DNA from: SM23-78 sp041479965
GTDB taxonomy: Archaea; Nanobdellota; Nanobdellia; Woesearchaeales; SM23-78
NCBI GenBank assembly: GCA_041479965.1
Contig: JBGOZE010000001.1
Span: forward strand, 1-58,900
Length of the DNA: 58,900 nucleotides
Direction of reading: 5' to 3'
How positions within the stretch are numbered: the stretch's first letter is position 1; each line of letters starts with the position of its first letter. The position numbers were made by a program, and so were the translations under genes. Under the pieces are notes generated by a model, which was not told the origin of the DNA, did no database searches, and saw nothing but the letters and a program-made list of their open reading frames with translations. Below are positions 52,217-58,900 of the stretch, piece by piece.

Positions 52217-52897
52217 ATGTTCGATTGGATCAGGAAGAAGATTAAGTTGGAGCAGATGAACTCAGGACTCATCTCTGCGTTCACCAGGATAAAGGAAGAC
52301 TTGGTGATGCAAAGAAAATTCTTAGAAGAGCTCTATGAGAATCATCATGGTTTTAGGAAGACCACCTCCCTCAATCATCAGAGGATCGCTGATTGGATAA
52401 AGCATTTTGACGGTTCCATAAGAAGGCTGGAGCAGGACCTGAAGGTTTTAGAGAAGCGAATCGACGAGGAGTTCGAGGCTTTGAGCACAGCTTCTCTCAA
52501 TCTCTTCAAGGAAGCCTATGCCAAGAACATCAAGGACGCGGAGACTATCAAAAAGGAGATTTTGAAGGAAGTCGAGGTTTTTATGAATGAAACCCGGCAA
52601 AAACCCAAAGAAACTAATGTTACTAATGTTACTAACGTTAAATCTATAACACCAGACCCGTTTTTTGACTCCCTTTCCAATCCCGAGAAATGGCTTGTAG
52701 GAGTTTTGTTCAATGCAGAAACTCCCTTATCTTATTCTCAAATCGCAGAGCGTACGGGCAAGACCATGAACACCATTCGCGTCTATATGAACCAACTGAA
52801 ATTCAAAGGTTTCATCGATGAAAGCTCTCTTCCTAATGGCATTAAACTTTTTAGCTTGAGGCATAAAGCTAAAGTTAAAAAACTTTACAACTTCTAA
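52217..52897 (+). CDS. Coiled-coil plus C-terminal winged-helix DNA-binding protein
   Basis: 226 residues. Residues 1-140 are mostly helical and charged (coiled coil, for example IRRLEQDLKVLEKRIDEEFE), then a TNVTNVTNV linker, then a winged helix (LVGVLFNAETPLSYSQIAER, TGKTMNTIRVYMNQLKFKGF). The target and role are unknown. The TATA box (TTTATATATAAG, 52162-52173) and AAGGGAGA favour the ATG at 52217 over the one at 52187. An array of six GTTATAAY boxes directly follows the stop codon and is a possible binding site of this or another regulator. Confidence 0.7.
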   Translation: MFDWIRKKIKLEQMNSGLISAFTRIKEDLVMQRKFLEELYENHHGFRKTTSLNHQRIADWIKHFDGSIRRLEQDLKVLEKRIDEEFEALSTASLNLFKEAYAKNIKDAETIKKEILKEVEVFMNETRQKPKETNVTNVTNVKSITPDPFFDSLSNPEKWLVGVLFNAETPLSYSQIAERTGKTMNTIRVYMNQLKFKGFIDESSLPNGIKLFSLRHKAKVKKLYNF

Positions 52898-52911
52898 AAA
52901 AAATTCTTGCT

Positions 52912-52970
52912 GTTATAATGCGTTATAATGGGCGTTATAATGTGTTATAACTGTTATAACGCGTTATAAC
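52912..52970 (+). repeat. Helically phased array of six GTTATAAY boxes
   Basis: Six copies of GTTATAA(T/C) start at 52912, 52922, 52934, 52944, 52953 and 52963, i.e. steps of 10, 12, 10, 9 and 10 bp, close to one helical turn. GTTATAAC is a palindrome, and the last two copies form an 18-bp perfect palindrome GTTATAACGCGTTATAAC. The array lies just after the wHTH gene and about 120 bp before the ThiI-like gene. It looks like a cooperative protein-binding site. Confidence 0.85.
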
Positions 52971-53089
52971 GGGGTTTTTAGCCAATTTATTTTTTGATTA
53001 AACAACAAAAATAAAAAACTTATTTTAAAAAGCAGATTTAAAAAAATTAAAATAAAAATTAATAAACACCAAGATCTTTCTTGAGAAAA

Positions 53090-53947
53090 ATGATTCATCT
53101 GGTGCGCTACGCAGAGATTGCCCTCAAAGGCAACAATAGGTCTGAGTTCGAGAAAAAACTAGTTGCAAATATGAAAGCCGGTCTCAAAGCCACAGGTTTG
53201 GATGTGCAAATAAAACGTTTGGGCGGAAGATTTCTTTTGCACTCAGACCAAGAAGTTGATTTGCGCAGGGTTTTCGGGATAGTCAGCTATAGCCCTTGTA
53301 TGAGAGTCAAGGCTGATTTACAGGATATCTGCTCTGAAGCCCTCCAGTTGGCAGAGCAACATAAGAAGGGAAATAAAACTTCTACATTCAGGATAAGCTC
53401 TAGAAGGCTGACCAAGGACTTTCCTTTGTCATCTGTTGAGCTTAATAGTAGGATAGGAGCTTTTATTGCTGAGAAGACAGGCTTCAAGGTAGATTTAAGC
53501 AATCCTGAGCTTGACATAGGCATTGAGCTTATTGGCTCTGATGCTTTTTTGTTCACAAAAACCATTGGTTGCTTCGGAGGCTTGCCTGTAGGCATAGAAG
53601 GTAAGGTGTTGGCAGTAATATCTGACCTCAAGTCTGTCCTTGCAGCCCTTCTTATGATGAAAAGGGGCTGCGCGATTGAAGTGGCTAGCTTTTCTGAAAT
53701 TTCTGCTCGAGAACTCTCCTTTCTTCAGGCATTCTGTCCTTATAAATTAGTCTTGCATTGCATAAAAGACGCATCTGAATTAAATGAGATTGCCATGAAG
53801 TTAGGATGCAAAGCCCTGGTTGTCGGTGATACTCTTCATGACTTCTCTGCTCACCCTATTAATATCCTTATATTGAGGCCTTTGATCGCTTTTTCTGATT
53901 CAGATATTGATGCAGAGCTCGATAAGTTCAGGAAAGCATGTTGTTGA
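53090..53947 (+). CDS. ThiI-like THUMP protein with degraded PP-loop
   Basis: 285 residues, shorter than ThiI (about 380-480). The N-terminal ferredoxin-like plus THUMP domain is intact (RYAEIALKGNNRSEFEKKLV, FRISSRRLTKDFPLSSVELN, LDIGIELIGSDAFLFTKTIG). GGLPVGIEGKVLAVISDLKS follows, where active ThiI has the SGGxDS PP-loop that adenylates tRNA U8; here it reads ISDLKS (residues 177-182), so the ATP motif is lost. The tail still shows the GDTLHDFSAHPINILILRPL region, which corresponds to the later ThiI fold. It may bind tRNA without thiolating it. ATG 53090 is chosen over an upstream TTG. Confidence 0.75.
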   Translation: MIHLVRYAEIALKGNNRSEFEKKLVANMKAGLKATGLDVQIKRLGGRFLLHSDQEVDLRRVFGIVSYSPCMRVKADLQDICSEALQLAEQHKKGNKTSTFRISSRRLTKDFPLSSVELNSRIGAFIAEKTGFKVDLSNPELDIGIELIGSDAFLFTKTIGCFGGLPVGIEGKVLAVISDLKSVLAALLMMKRGCAIEVASFSEISARELSFLQAFCPYKLVLHCIKDASELNEIAMKLGCKALVVGDTLHDFSAHPINILILRPLIAFSDSDIDAELDKFRKACC

Positions 53948-54040
53948 TGCGCGCCGCATCTCTCTTGTTTCTCTTAAAATATCGTTAAATTTAAATATCT
54001 CTCAGGTTATTGGTATCTTTTAGGGAAAGGCAGGTGGGTT

Positions 54041-57000
54041 TTGTTGAAAAAGAAAAATCTCTTCATAAGTTCGCTTCTACTTGTCGTTATTTTTATTTTT
54101 TGCTTGCCAGGAGTATCTCCGAACTGTTTCATGCAAAGTTCTCAGCTTATTAACTGCTGTGCAGACGCGAATGCGGCCCAATTGGATGATCGTTCTTTCA
54201 AGAGGGAATATCGTACTTCTACCTCTTACACTGCTGTTGAAACAGGAGCAGGAGACCATTGTCAAGCTTTCAACATATCCCAGAACGGAACTTGTTATAA
54301 CAAGGAAGCTAGTAAATACACTTATGATTATTGCATTGATTCATCTCATGTTGTGGAGTGTTTCCTTATTGGTAGATATGGTCTTTTAAATGATCAGGAA
54401 GATTACAGCGTCACAACGACTAGCTATGGTTTTCCTAATGGCATTCCTTGTCCTCCCAATTACCTTTGTCCAAAAGGAGGCAAGTCTTGTGTTCCCAAGA
54501 AAAGATGTGCTATTGATTCTGACTGTAGTTCTTGCATGAGCTGCAACAATGGCTATTGTAGTTATAATAACAGCAAAAGTTGCACCGGCTGCTCTGGTGG
54601 AGAATGCATGTGTACTTGGGGCGTCTGTGAAAACGCTGCTTGTACTGCCTCAAGGCTTAACAGTTTTGATTGCACGCAATGCACTGATTTGTCTGGAGAT
54701 TGTGGCAGGTGCTGTGAAGAAAGGGATGTAACAGCTAGATGTGTTAGGGAAACGAGTTGCGTTGGCGGTGAGGCTCCCCTTTCTGAATGTGGCGGTTCTT
54801 GTGAGTTTGGAATGGTTTGCTGTGAACAATCGACGTTTAGGGGTTTTATAAAAAAAACTTGCGACGATGTAATCTCTTCTGCGTGTGGCACGTGCTGCCC
54901 TCATGTTACCATCCCTTGCGAGGACAGGACTCAAGGCCAGTGCTCTATTGAGACTACTCAATGCTCTTGGTGCAGTGATGAAGTCACTTCTAGTTGTGTG
55001 AACATCACTTCTAGCAATTCTTTCTGTGGCAGCTGCACTAATGCTTGTGGAGAGGATTATGTTTGCACGAACAGGGCTTGTGTGTTCTCTCCTCCTGAAT
55101 GCGGCAACAGGGAGAATCAGGGTAATTGCACGCAATATGCTGCTACTGATGATTGTGAATGGTGCCCTGTTCCTACTGGGACTAATACTGGTGATTTCTC
55201 CAATTATCCTTACTTTATGCCCGGTCAGGAAGAAGATATGTCCTCTGTCTGTGTAAATACCTCTTTTGACCCATTGAATTGTGGGGGCTGTGGGTTTGAT
55301 GCTACTCCCGGAGGCTTCTGCACTGCTTCGGCGCCTTTCTGTAATAATGGAGTTTGCGCTTCAGGAACTGCTGTTAGTGTTTCTACATATGTAAATGCTT
55401 TGCACTCAGCCTTCCCCGTGTCTGTGAATGAATTCTATTCTCCTTATCCTGTCCTGACCGATGCTCAGGGCGGTGAGAAAGCCGATTTTGCATCTGTTAA
55501 TTATGCTTATGCTGTTAGTGATGCAGACTCTTATGCTGCTGCCTGCACCTTTGCTGGTGGCACTTGGACTGCTGGCGCAGGCTGCTGTGGTGACAATAAA
55601 TGTCGTTCTTCTGGCAGCAGCTTCTGCCAAGTAGATAAAATATGCGATGGCACTAGCTGGCATACTGCCTCTCAAAATATCGGAGAGGTTTTCAGGCCAT
55701 CAAGTTGCTTCAACACCTTTCCCATAGCGAACATAAATGGAGAATTTGTAAAATGCATTGACACGGGGTCATATGATTCTTATGTTAGCAAAGTTAGCCA
55801 GAGCAATATCAATGGCTGTGTCCAGACAGGAGCTACAGGAGCTAATGAAGGTCTGGCCATGTCTGCTACAGGCAGCTTGCAGTATTCTTGCCCTGCTGGT
55901 TATTATGTCAACAGTGTAGTGGTATCGTCTGGTTCTTGTGCTTTGCAGAGTATAACTGCTACAACTTCCGGCTACCTTGTCTGCCTGCCGAGCCAGTCCA
56001 CCAGGCCCATGGGCTTTGCTAGCATCTTAGCCAACACTCCCACTCTCTCATTCCAACAATCATACTCTTCATGTCCCGCTCCGATTAGTTCTTGGAAGAA
56101 CTCTACTGGCGGTGAAATCATAGCCCAGGAACAAGCATTTATCCCTTGCCCAGGCATGAAGACTGTCGAGAATGCATTGCCTTCAGGAACCCAATTCTCT
56201 CTTGCCTTGACTGGCTTGAGCGGTGATCGCTCTTACACTGCAGCTTTCTGCGCTCAGGGTATAAGCACGCAACAGGATAGTGGCGAGACAGGACTTTATG
56301 CACTTGATTTCGTAAGGAGTGATGGCACTATTATGGGTGCTGTGAATGGCCATAGCTATGCTTGTTTTACTCCTGCTGGAAGCGCCGCCCAGATTGCTGT
56401 ATGCTGCGGTAATGATGCTGCTTGCTTGTCTAATCCTCTCGTCCGTGCAACTGGTAGTGGAGGGATGACTTACTCTACTGGTCAATTCATTACTGTTTCC
56501 GGCGATAGAAGGTTCTGCACATCTGGTGGTGCGTGGAGTGATGATTTAGATTCTCCCGGATTACAGGATATGTGTACCAGCGCTGGTAAGAGTGCCACAG
56601 GAAATTATTGCTGCTCAGAGGCTGATGATGTCAGGGCAGGAGGGGTTAATGAGTCTTACAATGATTTGAACAGTCCTACTGGTGCTTGCCTCAAGGGAAC
56701 CTTCCAAAACAACAATAGAACAGTTCGTTACAATAATCAAGATTACGCGAACATCTATGTTAAGAACGGAACTTTCTACGGCTGCGGCTTCAGTGCAACC
56801 TTTAATCCCGAAACAACCGGCATCTGCTCTTTGGATGCCAATGGTCGCTTACGCCAAACTTGCCTGGAAAGCATTCAGAATTGGCCCAACCCAGGCTCAA
56901 CCGCTACGCCTTCCCCAGCACAGGCTCTTGTCCAGAGGTCTAACTTCTGTACGATCATCAAATCATCAACCGAGGAGAGGTATTGTGCTTTTGACAATAC

Positions 57001-58312
57001 TTGGACATCCACAGGAGGCAGAGACCTTTCTGTCGCTTCCATTGTGCCTGCTCCTTTGATGGCTTTCCTTTTATCCTCAAATCCTGGTTTGGTTGACCGC
57101 GGTTGTTGCCAGCCTGGTGAATGTTGGAACCCTGCCGCTGGCCAATGCATAGCTTCTCAGAGCGGAGCAGGCCAAGGAACCTATGATTATGCGTTGCCTG
57201 ATGGGTCTGCTCTTTATAGATGTGTCAATGGGGCTTGGCAGAATATCATGAGCATGGCTAAGAAGGCTCCTTATACTTGCGAGATTGGCTATTGCCCTCG
57301 AACATATGATTGTCTCTATGACCCTCGCGGAAATGTTTACGATGACTACAATGTCAGCGGCACTCCTCAATGCCTCGCCAACGGCCAGTTCAAGGGTGAT
57401 TATCTCTGTGAGAACGGTGTTTGGACTAGCAGGACCAAGAAACTTGCCTTGAAGATGATATCTATGGTGCCTCATAGCTCCTCTGAAGGATATTTCACTC
57501 AGCCTTTCACACTTATGTGCTCTCTCGCACCTGAAGTGCTTGTGAGTGAGGACTCCAAGAGGGTTGTGAGAAACTCTGGTTTCCAGAACCCAGGAAGTAC
57601 TAACTCTTATTGTGTTCTTGAATTTGATGATAACAGAATAATCGGCGCTACTCTCAATCAGAACCTTACCAGCCTTCCGGGCACTGATTTCATGTATTCT
57701 CTTGAGTACAGCTTTTTGAGGGTTTATCCCAATGCCACTACCAGGTTCTCGCACACTTGCACTCCTTCAACAACTAACTTTGCCAGATGCATCAATAATC
57801 CCTTGTTAAAGCTATATTATGACAACACCTTTAAGATGGCTATTTTCAGTGCTCAGGATTTCAATTCATATATGTCTACGGGGCTTGGAGATGCTGTATG
57901 TACTGCCATCACTAATTCCTGGCTATCATGGCTCAACTGGCTCTGCGTGCCTCCTTCCCAGCTCGAGGAGAACCTGAAAAACCGCCAGCTTTTCAACAGG
58001 GTGTATGTTTCGCGCCAACATAGAGTAGATGCTTATGGCCAGCCCTTGACTAGCTTCTCAGAAATATTCGGAGTGGCTGAAGGGAATTGTGATGCAGATA
58101 CCCAGGCTTTTGCCCAGATGTATTCATTCAATTACACGGGCTTACCATCCACTACAGACCTAAACTACCTTTTTGATTTCACAGAGGCTGAGGATAAGAC
58201 CATCTCGCATTATCCTTTGAATAACAACCTGTTCAATATTTACCTGAAGAACCCGACGAACGAGAATACCTGGGTTGCTCTTACACTTCTAAGGAACACA
58301 GGACAGAAGTAA
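54041..58312 (+). CDS. Giant Cys-rich secreted protein
   Basis: 1423 residues. A signal peptide (KKKNLFISSLLLVVIFIFCL) is followed by an extracellular protein with about 50 cysteines in the first 375 residues. Repeated modules of the form CEDRTQGQC..QCSWC...SSCVN and CGNRENQGNC..DCEWC...SSVCVN stand in tandem at about 293-430, and CGGCG-type and CCGDNKC-type modules follow. The C-terminal third is less Cys-rich and ends in a compact domain. The start is TTG (54041 or 54044) after AGGTGGG. No catalytic motif is visible; it is probably disulphide-rich envelope or adhesion material. The surface lipoproteins at 1-2792 share the Cys-rich style but no clear sequence identity. Confidence 0.85.
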   Translation: MLKKKNLFISSLLLVVIFIFCLPGVSPNCFMQSSQLINCCADANAAQLDDRSFKREYRTSTSYTAVETGAGDHCQAFNISQNGTCYNKEASKYTYDYCIDSSHVVECFLIGRYGLLNDQEDYSVTTTSYGFPNGIPCPPNYLCPKGGKSCVPKKRCAIDSDCSSCMSCNNGYCSYNNSKSCTGCSGGECMCTWGVCENAACTASRLNSFDCTQCTDLSGDCGRCCEERDVTARCVRETSCVGGEAPLSECGGSCEFGMVCCEQSTFRGFIKKTCDDVISSACGTCCPHVTIPCEDRTQGQCSIETTQCSWCSDEVTSSCVNITSSNSFCGSCTNACGEDYVCTNRACVFSPPECGNRENQGNCTQYAATDDCEWCPVPTGTNTGDFSNYPYFMPGQEEDMSSVCVNTSFDPLNCGGCGFDATPGGFCTASAPFCNNGVCASGTAVSVSTYVNALHSAFPVSVNEFYSPYPVLTDAQGGEKADFASVNYAYAVSDADSYAAACTFAGGTWTAGAGCCGDNKCRSSGSSFCQVDKICDGTSWHTASQNIGEVFRPSSCFNTFPIANINGEFVKCIDTGSYDSYVSKVSQSNINGCVQTGATGANEGLAMSATGSLQYSCPAGYYVNSVVVSSGSCALQSITATTSGYLVCLPSQSTRPMGFASILANTPTLSFQQSYSSCPAPISSWKNSTGGEIIAQEQAFIPCPGMKTVENALPSGTQFSLALTGLSGDRSYTAAFCAQGISTQQDSGETGLYALDFVRSDGTIMGAVNGHSYACFTPAGSAAQIAVCCGNDAACLSNPLVRATGSGGMTYSTGQFITVSGDRRFCTSGGAWSDDLDSPGLQDMCTSAGKSATGNYCCSEADDVRAGGVNESYNDLNSPTGACLKGTFQNNNRTVRYNNQDYANIYVKNGTFYGCGFSATFNPETTGICSLDANGRLRQTCLESIQNWPNPGSTATPSPAQALVQRSNFCTIIKSSTEERYCAFDNTWTSTGGRDLSVASIVPAPLMAFLLSSNPGLVDRGCCQPGECWNPAAGQCIASQSGAGQGTYDYALPDGSALYRCVNGAWQNIMSMAKKAPYTCEIGYCPRTYDCLYDPRGNVYDDYNVSGTPQCLANGQFKGDYLCENGVWTSRTKKLALKMISMVPHSSSEGYFTQPFTLMCSLAPEVLVSEDSKRVVRNSGFQNPGSTNSYCVLEFDDNRIIGATLNQNLTSLPGTDFMYSLEYSFLRVYPNATTRFSHTCTPSTTNFARCINNPLLKLYYDNTFKMAIFSAQDFNSYMSTGLGDAVCTAITNSWLSWLNWLCVPPSQLEENLKNRQLFNRVYVSRQHRVDAYGQPLTSFSEIFGVAEGNCDADTQAFAQMYSFNYTGLPSTTDLNYLFDFTEAEDKTISHYPLNNNLFNIYLKNPTNENTWVALTLLRNTGQK

Positions 58313-58336
58313 GAAGCATAAAAATCAGCAACAGCT

Positions 58337-58352
58337 CAGTGAGCGCTCGCTG
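58337..58352. other. GC-rich palindrome downstream of the giant gene
   Basis: CAGTGAGCGCTCGCTG is palindromic apart from one T/C position. It lies about 25 nt after the stop codon, in an otherwise A/T-rich gap of about 120 bp before the next gene. It could be a transcript-end structure or a protein site. Confidence 0.35.
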
Positions 58353-58435
58353 CAGCACTACATCGGGGGATGGCTTTGCTTCATGATTATTTTTTTGTAT
58401 CAAAAACCATATTTTTTGACTCGAGGTGATAATCC

Positions 58436-58900
58436 ATGAGAAAAACAGCTTATGCAGGCCAATTCTATCCTCAAAGTGTCAGTGCCTTGAACAAGATGCT
58501 GGAAGAATGCTTCACAGCAAAACTCGGGCCGAGAGCATTGCCAAGCAAGCCTAAACAGGATGTTCCTCCTTACAAGGCAGCTATCTGTCCTCACGCAGGC
58601 TACGTCTATAGCGGCATGGCTGCTGCTTGGAGCTACAAAGCAATGGCAGAAGTCCAAGTACCAGATGTATTCATATTGCTAGGACCTAACCATCATAGCA
58701 TGGAATCAGGCATCTCTCTTGAAACCTTTGAGACTCCTCTTGGCAATGTGAGGGTGGACCAGGAGTTTGGCAAGGCTCTTGCAAAAAAAGGCAGTGTGCG
58801 CATCAATGAAGAAATCCACAGGCAAGAGCATAGCCTTGAAGTCCAGCTGCCTTTCCTTCTTTTCGCTTTTAGCAACAGAACTGAGAAGATAAAGATCCTC
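58436..58900 (+). CDS. MEMO1-family protein (AmmeMemoRadiSam system protein B), 3' end outside window
   Basis: 155 codons to the window edge, of an expected about 265-280. Signatures of the family are MRKTAYAGQFYPQSVSAL at the start, ICPHAGYVYSGMAAAWSY, FILLGPNHHS and EEIHRQEHSLEVQLPFL, where the His residues belong to the dioxygenase-like (LigB-type) fold. In archaea and bacteria the family often lies with AMMECR1 and a radical SAM enzyme; that context lies outside the window. The ATG follows GAGGTGAT. Function is not established. Confidence 0.93.
   Translation, partial: MRKTAYAGQFYPQSVSALNKMLEECFTAKLGPRALPSKPKQDVPPYKAAICPHAGYVYSGMAAAWSYKAMAEVQVPDVFILLGPNHHSMESGISLETFETPLGNVRVDQEFGKALAKKGSVRINEEIHRQEHSLEVQLPFLLFAFSNRTEKIKIL

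Noticed and set aside
52912..52970. CRISPR array
   Set aside because: Repeats are 8 bp with 1-4 bp between them and no unique spacers, so this is a binding-site array and not a CRISPR.
57077..57754. 225-codon frame antisense to the giant Cys-rich gene
   Set aside because: Antisense shadow; the sense frame is continuous over 1423 codons with a signal peptide and patterned cysteines.

Overview
The window is archaeal. It holds an archaeal-order S10/spc ribosomal operon with eL19, eL32, eL34, eL14, eS4, SUI1/aIF1 and the RNase P protein Rnp1. It also holds SecY with a DUF106 insertase, Orc1/Cdc6, both subunits of DNA polymerase D, MCM, TBP, aIF2-beta, pelota and the Hef helicase-nuclease. A single-chain primase, TrmB regulators, many small proteins and a set of Cys-rich surface proteins suggest a DPANN lineage (Woesearchaeota/Pacearchaeota-like). 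That placement is inference: no 16S gene is present.

Layout. 1-5618 (minus): four genes for envelope proteins, namely two paralogous lipoproteins, a multi-pass membrane protein and a pilin-like anchored protein. 5769-12696 (plus): pelota overlapping an ArmA/RmtB-like rRNA methyltransferase, a TrmB regulator, pheS-pheT, and a LOG/TIGR00725-like nucleotide-binding protein. 12757-29580 (minus): an almost unbroken ribosomal superoperon read from uL3 to eL14, with secY and DUF106 inside it; the end of uL4 is interrupted by an in-frame stop. 29868-34523: fused primase (minus), then tRNA-Leu(CAG) carrying a 48-nt D-loop insertion and running into a small Toprim gene (plus), then Hef and a small internally duplicated basic protein (minus). 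34688-38600 (minus): a five-gene run of CCG protein, FAD oxidase, Fe-S protein, TraB protein and a catalytically degenerate site-2-protease-like protein. 38830-39615: a second TrmB. 39740-40541: an AT-rich gene-free stretch with 14-bp tandem repeats next to orc1/cdc6, the best origin candidate. 40542-46988 (plus): cdc6, DP1, DP2. 47014-51858: aIF2-beta, a SpoIIM-like protein, an RPA-like protein, MCM and TBP. 51929-52145: a possible structured RNA. 52217-58900 (plus): a winged-helix protein followed by a helically phased array of GTTATAAY boxes, a ThiI homologue with a degraded PP-loop, a 1423-residue Cys-rich secreted protein, and a MEMO1-family gene cut by the window edge.

The window groups replication initiation and elongation (Cdc6, PolD, MCM, RPA-like, primase, Hef) with translation (ribosome, aIF1, aIF2-beta, PheRS, pelota) and basal transcription (TBP). 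Many starts are ATG preceded by a GGTG/GGAGG-type ribosome-binding site. Several starts with a TATA box about 25-30 nt upstream look leaderless. The strongest unusual signals are the uL4 stop, the tRNA-Leu D-loop insertion, the GTTATAAY array, the candidate RNA at 51929-52145, the origin repeats, and the three proteins that are degenerate or unexpected relatives of known enzymes.
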